Assembly: GCF_007197555.1 (NCBI RefSeq)
Contig: NZ_CP041614.1
Location: forward strand, 496,001 to 560,000
Reading direction: 5' to 3'
Source: Shewanella psychropiezotolerans
GTDB lineage: Bacteria > Pseudomonadota > Gammaproteobacteria > Enterobacterales > Shewanellaceae
DNA: 64,000 nucleotides
Below the pieces are notes generated by a model. It was not told where the DNA came from and did no database searches. It saw nothing but the letters and a program-made list of their open reading frames with translations. This document shows positions 37,365 to 45,654 of this stretch, in pieces; positions within the stretch are counted from its first letter, which is position 1; each line of letters starts with the position of its first letter. Position numbers and translations under genes: made by a program.

Positions 37365-38381
37365 CTAAACCACCTGCTCCGTACAACCACACTCTTGGCA
37401 GTTAAGCGTGTAGGTTTCTCTTCGTTTCTGTACTTTAGTATTCTTACTTTGGCACTTGGGACAGGCCTGTTTCATCGGCGTGTTCTTAGTGCATATGTTG
37501 CATTTAACGTAGTAACCGAATTTGCCATACATTGGGGTGTAGTTTGTTGATTCACCACAATGTTTACAGCGTAATTCGCTCTTAATTGTTTGAGCGCTTT
37601 GTGAGTGTTGGGTGGACTGTCGTTCGGTTTTCTGTGTTGTGCTTTGATACACGGCTACGGGTACTTGTATCTGCTGGGGATTACTTGGTGCAGGCGTTGT
37701 TTCCTTGATAGTTTTTTTCGATTCTATGCTCTTTTCTATGTTCTGTTCGAGCAGGAAGGTGCCTATTGATTCTAGCTCTGCTTGAGAAAAGTTTGGCCGG
37801 GTATCGCTAATGTTTACGAGTCTCATGAATCTATTTCTGATGTTCATGAGCTTATTTAGCTTCTCTACTAGAAACTCTGATTTTACTAGTTGTTCTGATA
37901 CTGGGGTTGGTATGTTTTTCCTATCGATGACGGCATCGCTGGATATGGCGCAGAGATGATCCCAGCAGCGCATGCCAAAGCCTTGCTGTTTGATGCCTAG
38001 TAACTTGCCTAACATCTGGTTTTTATGTGCCCGTAATAGCTCTTTGAGAAGGGCTTGCTGTAGCTCCACCTGTTTTATGGGTGAGGCCATGCCTTGCCAA
38101 TTTTTGTTATGGCTTCTAGTCCACTCACCTTGCTTATTCACTTTGACATGGCCCTTGATGCTCTTGGATTCGATCAACACGAAGCCATAGGGATAGATAA
38201 TCAAGTGATCGATTTGCGCCGTTTCATCATTGAAAGTGAATTTGAAGTCATTGATGACCAGCACTTGCTGGTTATCTTTATATGCTCGGCGCAGGAAAAA
38301 GGCGACATTCGTCTCTTGCTGTTGACCTGCAATCGCTTGAGGTGACTTTGTGTTCTGCACTCGCTTAGTTTTGAGAATCAT
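37365..38381 (-). CDS. NERD domain nuclease-like protein with C-terminal zinc ribbons
   Basis: Protein of 338 residues. The NERD domain (about 20-140) has the acidic active-site pattern of PD-D/ExK-like nucleases: Asp in TAQIDHLIIYPYG and ExK in FVLIESKSIKG. A Gln/Ser/Thr-rich linker (about 225-270) follows. Four Cys pairs form zinc-ribbon-type sites (CKHCGE, CNIC, CPKCQS, CQECGC). Probably a nucleic-acid-binding nuclease. It converges with the TIR-like gene. Many NERD proteins lie in defence or mobile regions, but a role here is inferred from context only. Confidence 0.78.
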   Translation of the reverse strand: MILKTKRVQNTKSPQAIAGQQQETNVAFFLRRAYKDNQQVLVINDFKFTFNDETAQIDHLIIYPYGFVLIESKSIKGHVKVNKQGEWTRSHNKNWQGMASPIKQVELQQALLKELLRAHKNQMLGKLLGIKQQGFGMRCWDHLCAISSDAVIDRKNIPTPVSEQLVKSEFLVEKLNKLMNIRNRFMRLVNISDTRPNFSQAELESIGTFLLEQNIEKSIESKKTIKETTPAPSNPQQIQVPVAVYQSTTQKTERQSTQHSQSAQTIKSELRCKHCGESTNYTPMYGKFGYYVKCNICTKNTPMKQACPKCQSKNTKVQKRRETYTLNCQECGCTEQVV

Positions 38382-38884
38382 TTATCAATAGCATCCATTC
38401 ACTGCTTTAACTCTGTCGTTTGGTAAGAGCTAGCAGTTTGATAATAATCAGCATGATAATAGCGGGTTTAAATTATTAATTACACTAGTGTCTTGTTCAA
38501 AATTAACCATTCCTAAAAATGGGGTCAGACTCTGACCCTATTTATCACCAATACTCAAACTTCCCCCGACTTTTACACTACATAAAGTTTTTATGACTAG
38601 AGTTAACTAAGATAGTTTGGCTTGAAAAAATGCGTTTATTTGAAAAGTTTATGCAGCAGAAATATTGTCAATATCAAATAAATCAAATATGATTGCTGGC
38701 AATTTAGTTGCGCGCAATTGTTGTGGGGCTTAATTGAATAAACGTATTCAATGGCTCTGTAGGTGTCGCCGCCATAAGCTTATGGGCAAGAGTACAAGAT
38801 ACCACTGGTAACTCTGTGAATGCCTGTAGCGAAAACACGATTTAAATTTGGCTCGTTTTATAAGCTTTAACAATAAGGAACACC
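38382..38884. other. Gene-free region with a GTCAGA palindrome
   Basis: A 503-base AT-rich gap. The only structure recognised is the palindrome at 38517-38543. No coding frame with a ribosome site was supported. Confidence 0.5.
38517..38543. repeat. GGGGTCAGA-C-TCTGACCC palindrome
   Basis: Two 13-base arms around one C, with a single G-T pair (AAATGGGGTCAGA / TCTGACCCTATTT). A shorter form with T at the centre lies at 43789-43803, and a half-form (TGGGGTCAGG) near 37336. These are typical REP-like targets beside RAYT transposases such as the one at 45655. Confidence 0.75.
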
Positions 38885-39520
38885 ATGAAAACAGTATTAA
38901 CTATTGGTCAATGGATGATGATTTTGTTCATTACACTGATCAGCAGTACAGTGAGTTATGCGGCAACGCCTGAAGTTGCATCCGCCGTTATAACTATCGA
39001 CGAAGAGAGTTTTAGCTGCATACGAGAAATGACGCCAGTGCGCCATTTTTACGTAGACAATCTGCTGGGAGACATTGAAGGAACTCTGGCCGCAGCAAAT
39101 TCTCCTGAGGGGGCTGTTTATCCGACCGGATCAGTGGTGCAACTGGTACCTACGGAAGTGATGGTCAAGCGCGAGCCAGGTACTTTTATGGCAACCGGTG
39201 ACTGGGAATTTTTTGAATTGGAAGTTAATGAAAGTGGTTCTACAATTGCAAAACGTGGTTTCGTTGATGTGGTGAATCGTTTTGGTGGCAACTGCTTCGC
39301 TTGTCATGCGCCCGCTAAAGAGAAATGGGACTTTATTTGTGAGTCAGGACACGGCTGTGAACCGATCCCAATTAATCATAAAATGACCGGAGCATTACAG
39401 CGCTCAGACCCGCGTTGTGGCCCTGCGATATTGGAGTCTGGTGATACTATGGCGCTAATAAAACTTAAGGCTATGGTCGGTATTGGCCTGACCAAAAAGT
39501 GGCTGGAAGATTTGTTTTAA
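38885..39520 (+). CDS. Exported protein with one c-type haem motif
   Basis: Protein of 211 residues with a signal peptide ending SYA before ATPEV. A single haem-attachment motif CFACH is at 137-141, with four further Cys later (CESGHGC and others). The region before it (GSVVQLVPTEVMVKREPG, TGDWEFFEL) resembles the beta-sheet frame of cytochrome P460-type proteins. That resemblance is weak. Probably periplasmic, haem-binding, role unknown. Stands alone; an AAGGAA ribosome site precedes the ATG. Confidence 0.65.
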   Translation: MKTVLTIGQWMMILFITLISSTVSYAATPEVASAVITIDEESFSCIREMTPVRHFYVDNLLGDIEGTLAAANSPEGAVYPTGSVVQLVPTEVMVKREPGTFMATGDWEFFELEVNESGSTIAKRGFVDVVNRFGGNCFACHAPAKEKWDFICESGHGCEPIPINHKMTGALQRSDPRCGPAILESGDTMALIKLKAMVGIGLTKKWLEDLF

Positions 39521-39562
39521 GCTAATCAATCGGGCGCCGTCAGGGTCAGGGTCGACTCCTTT

Positions 39563-39590
39563 GTAGGGGCATTCTATTTCCTGCCCCCAC
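39563..39590. terminator. Terminator between convergent genes
   Basis: GTAGGGGCA, ten-base loop, TGCCCCCAC (one mismatch), then ATATTTTG. Confidence 0.55.
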
Positions 39591-39618
39591 ATATTTTGAA
39601 CTCGGCCAGCTATAATAA

Positions 39619-39915
39619 TTAACTATGGCTGTTGGTCGTGTCTTCCTCTTCGGGAAATGCCGCTTCAACCTTTTCTAATTCTTGTTCATCTCTAAGCTTC
39701 ATTGCTTCTTGTGCTTTAATCTTCGCTTCTTCCAGAAGCACTGCTTGTCTTTCCTTAAGGCTGTGCTTCTCTGACTTAGTCAGAAACTTAAAGGCTTTCT
39801 TATTGGCTAGTGCGTAAGCAACGACATCTTCGCCCTTTACCCTGCGCTCATCCACTCGCTGTGAAAAACGTTCATTATCTCGGGCTTTACGCTCTTCGGC
39901 ATTTAACTTGTTCAT
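39619..39915 (-). CDS. Small highly charged protein of unknown function
   Basis: Protein of 98 residues, almost entirely helical and rich in Lys, Glu and Arg, with a long predicted coiled coil (about 40-90) and an acidic end (FPEEEDTTNSHS). It is soluble, with no Cys. The ATG at 39915 with AGGA eight bases upstream is chosen over 39930. The family was not recognised. Followed by a possible terminator. Confidence 0.65.
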   Translation of the reverse strand: MNKLNAEERKARDNERFSQRVDERRVKGEDVVAYALANKKAFKFLTKSEKHSLKERQAVLLEEAKIKAQEAMKLRDEQELEKVEAAFPEEEDTTNSHS

Positions 39916-39930
39916 ATCTTGTATCCTCAT

Positions 39931-40261
39931 TAGTTAATCACGGTAGGTTTCACTACGCTCAGTCAAACAAATGAGATCTGTTGCACATTCATAAAGCTGA
40001 TAGCAGGATTTTAGCATAAGATGCGTTTCAAGCCCCATGGTATCTAGCTTTAGCCTACCTTTAGTCAGGTTTTAGGCCGTCTTTGTTATTTTGTTGTTGT
40101 TTTGTTATTTCTACTTTTTCATAATGATAAGTCACCTGACCTGATATAGAGGATATAAGGTGGTATTTTGAGTTTAGCTTTGGCTGCTTATTAGTACTAG
40201 AATGAACGACTAACTAGCTGATCAACTGTTAAATTAACCGACGTATAATGTGTAGAGAATT
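39931..40261. other. Intergenic region without recognisable features
   Basis: A 331-base AT-rich gap between divergent genes. No hairpin, repeat or small gene was seen. Confidence 0.4.
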
Positions 40262-41179
40262 ATGAAAGATAAAATTGGAATTATTGAGCGCCAATCGATT
40301 TCCATCGGTCTTGTTGCCAACTTTGTGATGGCATTGAGCGGCTGGTTTACATTCTACCTGTCAGGGTCTGAAGCTCTGCTACTAGACGGTAACATGTCAT
40401 TTATCCTGTTTTTATCTTCTATAGTGGCGTTTAAAATCTCGAAAATTAAGACTATTCGTTCAGAGACATTTCCCTTTGGTTTGTACGTTACCGAAGCTCT
40501 GTATTCGTTGATGAAAGGCTTGTTGTTGCTCGGCGTTATCATCTCGGCCATAACCTCTAATGCCAATAAGGTCTTCCAATACTTGGAAGGAGAGCCGCTT
40601 AATATGATTAAGACAGGACCAATCGCCTACTATGCGATAGCCATGGTATCAATATGTTGGGGTTTATCGGCAATGTATCGAGTGCAAAACAGGCGTATTA
40701 AGATGGGTAGTTCAATGCTCAAAGTTGACCAAAAAGCCTCATTTATCGACGGAATACTTTCGGCTTCCACGGGTGCTATCTTAGTTGTGATTGGTTATGT
40801 TCAACCCGGAAGTCAATTTGACTTTCTGCTGTATATTGGTGATGCCTTGTTAGTGATACTTCTCGCTATTGCAATACTTGGTCAGCCTGTAGGCATTATT
40901 AAAGAGGCATTTGTTGAGTTGGCGGGTGGTAAATTGCAGGATGAAGCACAACATCAACTTATCGAAGATAAAGTAAATCGCCAACTTGAACTGCAAGGAA
41001 TAAGCTCCGAGTCACTCAATATCGGTAAGACTGGTAGTAGCTACTTGGTGATTATTAGCTTGTCTTTAAGTAAGTTATCAGGGAGTAATAGCAATGCCGT
41101 CATGATGATGAAGGAATCTTTGAAGGCAGAGCTTACAGATGAGTTTACTTTTGTTGATGTTGAGTTGGTATTGGTTTAA
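40262..41179 (+). CDS. Cation diffusion facilitator family transporter
   Basis: Protein of 305 residues with five to six transmembrane helices. Metal-site-like sequences are LLLDGNMSF in TM2 and DQKASFIDGILSA in TM5, the positions that hold the HxxxD/DxxxD zinc site in CDF exporters. The first ligand positions differ from the strict consensus. A cytoplasmic C-terminal domain of about 75 residues follows. It probably exports a divalent metal, although the substrate is not clear. No regulator is adjacent. Confidence 0.72.
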   Translation: MKDKIGIIERQSISIGLVANFVMALSGWFTFYLSGSEALLLDGNMSFILFLSSIVAFKISKIKTIRSETFPFGLYVTEALYSLMKGLLLLGVIISAITSNANKVFQYLEGEPLNMIKTGPIAYYAIAMVSICWGLSAMYRVQNRRIKMGSSMLKVDQKASFIDGILSASTGAILVVIGYVQPGSQFDFLLYIGDALLVILLAIAILGQPVGIIKEAFVELAGGKLQDEAQHQLIEDKVNRQLELQGISSESLNIGKTGSSYLVIISLSLSKLSGSNSNAVMMMKESLKAELTDEFTFVDVELVLV

Positions 41180-41246
41180 TTTGTTAGAGTCGTTGAGCAT
41201 CTTATATTAATCCTACTAATAATGTGATCTTTCAGCCTGAGTGGCT

Positions 41247-41280
41247 CTGAACTGATCACCTATTTATAGTGGGACTGGTA
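41247..41280. repeat. Diverged half-copy of the AT-rich palindromic repeat
   Basis: TGATCACC...TTTATAGTGGGACTGGTAT follows the right half of the elements at 4743 and 5333 (TGATCACTTA...TTAATGGAACTGGTAT). It overlaps the 3' end of the esterase gene. Confidence 0.5.
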
Positions 41281-42281
41281 TTATCAGCTGACTTCTCACT
41301 AGCGGTGAACTTCCCTGATATGAACTTAGCCATCTTCTTACGTGCCAGTTGCGCTTCAGGAATATAATATGAAAACGCTTGAAATACATGCCACATTCCT
41401 TCGTAGATATCTAATTTCACCTCACCACCTTGACTGTCAATTTGTTGGTAAAGACGTACCGCATTACTCAAAAATATCTCTTTAGTTCCAGCTTGAATCA
41501 AAGTAGGTGGAAATGGCTTGCTATAATCGCCGTATACAGGTGAAACATAAGGATGCTTTTGATCTTTAATATCAGCGTAAGCATCTGCCGACGGTTTCAG
41601 GAGTAACTCATACAGATAAAGTGGATCGGCATCTTTTAAAGTATGATAAGTATCGCCTGTTTCGGTTATATCAGCCCAAGGAGACCATAATACCAATGCA
41701 GCAGGAAGCTCTTCACCTAGATCACGCATCTTAAGTATACTGCTTGCCGCTAGCCCTCCGCCTGCAGAGTCGCCATATACAGCGATATCTGACATTTTGT
41801 AGCCAAGCTTTTTTAGCCCTTTAAACACACTTAAGACTTGATCGATAATAATGTCATATTGTGCATGTGGCGCGAGGGTATAATCGACTGAGATGACTCT
41901 AGTCCCGGTATCTGCAGCGACAGGGACACTACTGGCTAGTGTAGATTCAGGGTTATAGGCAACATAAGCACCACCATGAATATAGACAAGGACTTTAGCG
42001 TTATCTTGCCAATTTTGAGGTTTAATATCGAGTATTCGTACACCCTCGAGCATCATTTCCTCTATATGAGGCTGATAAAGTGATACCACTGAATCATTGA
42101 ATGATTTTACCTGTTCGTTTGACAAATCTTGCAACTGCTTCCAGCCCTCACTATCAAGCTCAGAGGGAATAACAGAAGCATTTCTAATTTCATGGGAGAA
42201 GGTTTTACTTAGGAAAGCCTGCCCCTCTGCAGAGATGGTTGATGGCACATAAAAATCAGCCGCTATCGTCGTAGAATTCAT
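41256..42281 (-). CDS. Alpha/beta-hydrolase, hormone-sensitive-lipase-type esterase
   Basis: Protein of 341 residues without a signal peptide. The oxyanion motif is HGGAYVAYN, the nucleophile elbow GDSAGGGLA and the acid/base pair is in the region ending MWHVFQAF. It would hydrolyse short-chain esters. The last residues (about SPTINR) are encoded by a half-copy of a palindromic repeat, so the natural C-terminus may have been shorter. Alone between the CDF and M48 genes. Confidence 0.85.
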   Translation of the reverse strand: MNSTTIAADFYVPSTISAEGQAFLSKTFSHEIRNASVIPSELDSEGWKQLQDLSNEQVKSFNDSVVSLYQPHIEEMMLEGVRILDIKPQNWQDNAKVLVYIHGGAYVAYNPESTLASSVPVAADTGTRVISVDYTLAPHAQYDIIIDQVLSVFKGLKKLGYKMSDIAVYGDSAGGGLAASSILKMRDLGEELPAALVLWSPWADITETGDTYHTLKDADPLYLYELLLKPSADAYADIKDQKHPYVSPVYGDYSKPFPPTLIQAGTKEIFLSNAVRLYQQIDSQGGEVKLDIYEGMWHVFQAFSYYIPEAQLARKKMAKFISGKFTASEKSADNTSPTINR

Positions 42282-42519
42282 ACGTAATTATGATCGTCCT
42301 AATACTTTTCTATTCATCTTTCACAACCATTTTTAGAAGATTTATTGGTGGCTATAAAATCAACTTTGGATTAATAAAAAATCAAGCCATTCACTGGAAA
42401 TCAATAACATCCTAATCTACAGCTAGTTACCAATTTTCTACTTACTTATAAAAGCCAATCGAGCTGAACGATGGCTAATTCGCAGTCGGATAAATGGTGG
42501 GTGTGCAACTGGTTTTCTA

Positions 42520-43227
42520 ATGAAGATAGTAACATGGCCATATATGGCCTTCATGTGTTATTTAAAAGGCTCAGCGGTTGAAGTCAATACAAAGCAACTT
42601 CCAGAGCTTTACACTCAATACTTGGCCTGCTGCGCACGCTTAGATATGCCTGAACCACCTAAGGTGTATTTATTGGCGGCCGACGGTATGTTGAATGCGT
42701 TAGCGACACGTTTCTTGCGTCGTAATTATATCGTGCTTTTTTCTTTCATCGTCGATGCGTTAGAAACCGATAAAGATGCACTCAATTTTTATATCGGTCA
42801 CGAGCTTGGTCACATTCGCCGTAATCACTTGGGCAAGGGACCGTTATTGGTATTTTCGGCTTGGTTACCTTTGATTGGCCCGGCCTACGCAAGAGCGTGT
42901 GAATACACCTGTGATTTGCATGGCGAGCGTTGTTGTAACAACCCCGGTTCTGCCACTAATGCCGTAGCGGTACTCGCAGCTGGGGTAGAGCAATGGAAGC
43001 GGATGAATGTCGAGCAATACATTAATCAAGCCAAAGAAACAAATGGCTTTTGGATGTCACTGCACGAGCTAAACGGCAGCTATCCTTGGTTGACTAAGCG
43101 TATGGCTCGGGTGCATGCACGGTCTACCGGCAGCACTTATTTCCCACCATCACGCCACGCCGTCGCTTATTTATTTAGTATGTGTGTACCACGTATGGGC
43201 AATGGTGGTGGGGGATCATCGTATTAG
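42520..43227 (+). CDS. M48 family zinc metallopeptidase, N-terminally short, out of frame with its C-terminus
   Basis: Protein of 235 residues with the M48 zinc motif HELGH in FYIGHELGHIRR and a later Glu ligand in RACEYTCDLHGERC. M48 enzymes cut membrane or periplasmic proteins. The usual N-terminal transmembrane helices are missing, and upstream bases encode nothing similar, so the start is probably lost or lies in another frame. The frame ends at a stop in a run of five G (43210-43214). One more G would join it to the pilin-like segment at 43182-43682, giving a fused protein as I recall from related bacteria. No ribosome site is obvious at 42520. Confidence 0.7.
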   Translation: MKIVTWPYMAFMCYLKGSAVEVNTKQLPELYTQYLACCARLDMPEPPKVYLLAADGMLNALATRFLRRNYIVLFSFIVDALETDKDALNFYIGHELGHIRRNHLGKGPLLVFSAWLPLIGPAYARACEYTCDLHGERCCNNPGSATNAVAVLAAGVEQWKRMNVEQYINQAKETNGFWMSLHELNGSYPWLTKRMARVHARSTGSTYFPPSRHAVAYLFSMCVPRMGNGGGGSSY

Positions 43228-43682
43228 CGGCAATCATAGGTATTATGGCTGCTATCGCGATTCCTCAATATAAACAATATCTAGAGAAAACAAATTCAAG
43301 CGTAGAAGCCGCGGAGATGAGTCAGTATGACACTGACGAAGTGGAGGCTGAGGCACAAGTAACAGATATCACTCTGGCGATTAAAAGTGTCGAAACCAAC
43401 CACAAGGCGATGATGCCTGTGAGCGAGGCGGTTGAAGCCTATTATAAGACCCGCAATGAGTGGCCTGGGGATGTGGCTGATATCGCATTAGAGCGTGAGT
43501 TGCCTACCTACTGGTTATACAGTGATGGCATTTTAAGTTTTCTAGGTTCTGCAGCTTTAGGTGATTATCAGCAATATGAGATCTACTTAATCCCGAACGT
43601 GGATGAAATGGGCTACATCAGTTGGAGGTGCACTAGTGAACACATTCCAGATGACTATTTACCAGTAGATTGCCAAGGCTAA
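43182..43682 (+). CDS. Pilin-like transmembrane segment, likely C-terminal part of the M48 gene
   Basis: Encodes a helix typical of type IV pilins (IIVLAAIIGIMAAIAIPQYK) followed by about 120 residues of soluble domain. The prepilin cleavage motif (G before FTLIE) is absent, so it is not a normal pilin gene. It lies in the next frame after the M48 peptidase and overlaps it by 46 bases. Its own start (ATG 43182) falls within codons of the peptidase and lacks a ribosome site. Best read as the displaced C-terminus of one gene, 42520-43682. Confidence 0.6.
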   Translation: MCTTYGQWWWGIIVLAAIIGIMAAIAIPQYKQYLEKTNSSVEAAEMSQYDTDEVEAEAQVTDITLAIKSVETNHKAMMPVSEAVEAYYKTRNEWPGDVADIALERELPTYWLYSDGILSFLGSAALGDYQQYEIYLIPNVDEMGYISWRCTSEHIPDDYLPVDCQG

Positions 43683-43788
43683 CTTGGCTCCAAGTCTATG
43701 CTATTACATTAAATGCGAGACTGTCTTGCGTTTAATGTGGATGCTTAAATTAGGTACTGGTGAAATAATAGACACCTATAACAGATTG

Positions 43789-43803
43789 GGTCAGATTCTG
43801 ACC
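43789..43803. repeat. GGTCAGA-T-TCTGACC palindrome
   Basis: Two 7-base arms around one T; same core as the element at 38517-38543. Confidence 0.65.
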
Positions 43804-43827
43804 TCGCTTTTCTCACTTTTCATTGTG

Positions 43828-44652
43828 TTACTCCACCCAATTGAATTCTTCCTTTAGAACCTCATAACGGCCATTTTCCCGGAGTATAATTAACCCCTTG
43901 TTAAAGGCGTCAATTATGTCCTGAGCCCGTGGTATTTGTTTGGGTACAATCACATGAAGCGGGATTTCTGTAACAACAAATTCAGATCGTTGAACCTCTT
44001 GTGGCGATATCTCAGCCTCTAAAAGTGCTTTCATGGCATCGTTGGGGGCCGCACTGACGAAATCAACCCGCTTTTGCAGCAACATTTTGAAGCAATGCAG
44101 CATACTATTGGGTGTCTCACGGCGGAGTAGGTTTCGATCTATAAGTTCCTTTATTTTCCCAAAGTCCGCATATCCGCGCGGGTTACAATAAACCGTTCCC
44201 TGTAAATCTTCTTCGTTCGTTAATGTGTTTGCTTGCCCCAAACGCGACCAAGCATATTTTTTTGTCGGAAAGAAGGGAGCCGAAAAATAGAAATATTCTG
44301 CGCGTTCTGGGGTCCAACCATAGGGGAATGTAGCATGGTACTGTCCTCGCTGTGTGAGCGTAACCCCTCTTTTCCATGGAAGCCATTCGATTTCTTCAAC
44401 CAAATAACCAGATTTTTTGAAGGCGTTGATCACCAGTGTGGTCGCCATGCCGCCTTGGGGAAGTTCACGGCTTGTAAAAGGCGGGTAATTGTCACCCGTT
44501 GTCAGAGAGAGCGTTAATATATCGGCTTTTACGGGGTCGATAAACAGCGAAAGGATCATCACCATTAATGGCAATAAATATCGGATTCGGGCAAGAATAT
44601 GTGAGAAATATGAATGAAGCGGTTCAACACGAGTCTCTCTTTCAAAGCCCAT
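43828..44652 (-). CDS. Orphan periplasmic binding protein (bacterial SBP family 3)
   Basis: Protein of 274 residues with a membrane-targeting N-terminus (LLPLMVMILSLFIDPVKA before DILTL). The type II periplasmic binding fold includes TTGDNYPPFTSRE, EIEWLPWKRGV and FPYGWTPERAEYF. Such proteins bind amino acids or similar small molecules. No ABC permease or ATPase is next to it, so it may act as a sensor or serve another transporter. Related in build to the gene at 51160-52065. Confidence 0.8.
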   Translation of the reverse strand: MGFERETRVEPLHSYFSHILARIRYLLPLMVMILSLFIDPVKADILTLSLTTGDNYPPFTSRELPQGGMATTLVINAFKKSGYLVEEIEWLPWKRGVTLTQRGQYHATFPYGWTPERAEYFYFSAPFFPTKKYAWSRLGQANTLTNEEDLQGTVYCNPRGYADFGKIKELIDRNLLRRETPNSMLHCFKMLLQKRVDFVSAAPNDAMKALLEAEISPQEVQRSEFVVTEIPLHVIVPKQIPRAQDIIDAFNKGLIILRENGRYEVLKEEFNWVE

Positions 44653-44835
44653 CCAGTTTCCTCTTCATCATCTTGACCAAAATATATTAGTTTTAAATAT
44701 ATCAGATTTGTAACAAGTAGGGGCTGAGTAAACTAATACCGACTTTTTATATCTCAGGCGACTTGGGTATCGCTACCCAAGTCATCCTACTTAGAGTCGG
44801 CAAGATGTCAGGCAAAGCGCTGTGCAGATGAGCAA

Positions 44836-45501
44836 CTAGGCTCGATTGATCGTAATATCTGACACATAACCATGATCTGTGCTGACCAGAGCCTGTTTTA
44901 ACATGATGGCGGCCTCCTGGGCGGTCATAAACCCCGAGGTATCGAGCTCCTTGCCACTGGTTTTCCAGAAATCAGTGGCCATGCCCCCGGGGTAGACGGC
45001 GATCAACTTCATCGGGCTACCTTTGAGCTCCAGGCGCAGAGACTCGACCAGTCCCCGTATCGCCCATTTGACTGCGCAATAGGTGGACTCGCCGGCTTTG
45101 GCGACCTGGGCCGCCGTCGACATGACTACAACGACACTGATCTTGTCATTGCGATAGCGCTTCACCAACTCCCGCAGCAACAAGATCGTCGCCGTCAGGT
45201 TGTTGTGGATCAGTTCACCGATCGAGTCTGGCTGTTGCTGTTCGATTGCACCGAAATAACCACTGCCAGCGCAATGGATCACGGTATCTGGGGCCTGTGG
45301 CAGTGAGTCTAGCAGCGCCGATATTTCCCGGGATTGGCACAAGTCGGCGGAGATGGTGGTGACCTCACCGGAAATAGTGCTCACCACTTGGGCAAGGCGT
45401 TGCTCATTACGCCCGGTGAGCAATAGCGAACGCCCCTCGTTGCCATATATATTTGCCAGCGCGGCCCCTAAGCCACTGCTGGCACCAGTAATTAAAATCA
45501 T
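44836..45501 (-). CDS. Short-chain dehydrogenase/reductase
   Basis: Soluble protein of 221 residues. The Rossmann motif TGASSGLG is at the N-terminus, a catalytic Ser is in MSTAAQ and the catalytic YxxxK is in STYCAVK. It reduces or oxidises a carbonyl with NAD(P)H; the substrate is unknown. The ATG at 45501 has AGGA five bases upstream; an in-frame ATG at 45570 would add 23 residues before the Rossmann strand. Divergent from the RAYT-like gene. Confidence 0.88.
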   Translation of the reverse strand: MILITGASSGLGAALANIYGNEGRSLLLTGRNEQRLAQVVSTISGEVTTISADLCQSREISALLDSLPQAPDTVIHCAGSGYFGAIEQQQPDSIGELIHNNLTATILLLRELVKRYRNDKISVVVVMSTAAQVAKAGESTYCAVKWAIRGLVESLRLELKGSPMKLIAVYPGGMATDFWKTSGKELDTSGFMTAQEAAIMLKQALVSTDHGYVSDITINRA

Positions 45502-45654
45502 GAAATTCCTTAAGGTCAAAAAAGACTGCGTCAGTTTCCAAATATGCATGAGATTCGCATCTGAGTGCAATCAATAAATTAGGCCACCCATAGTTAATGG
45601 CATACAGTTACTCTTCTTACTAAGCTTAATGAAGAGTTTAAGCTGGAGATTATT

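Noticed and set aside
39535..39560. Another GTCAGA palindrome
   Set aside because: GTCAGGGTCAGGGTCGACTCC is a short direct repeat of GGTCA, not a palindrome like the elements at 38517 and 43789.
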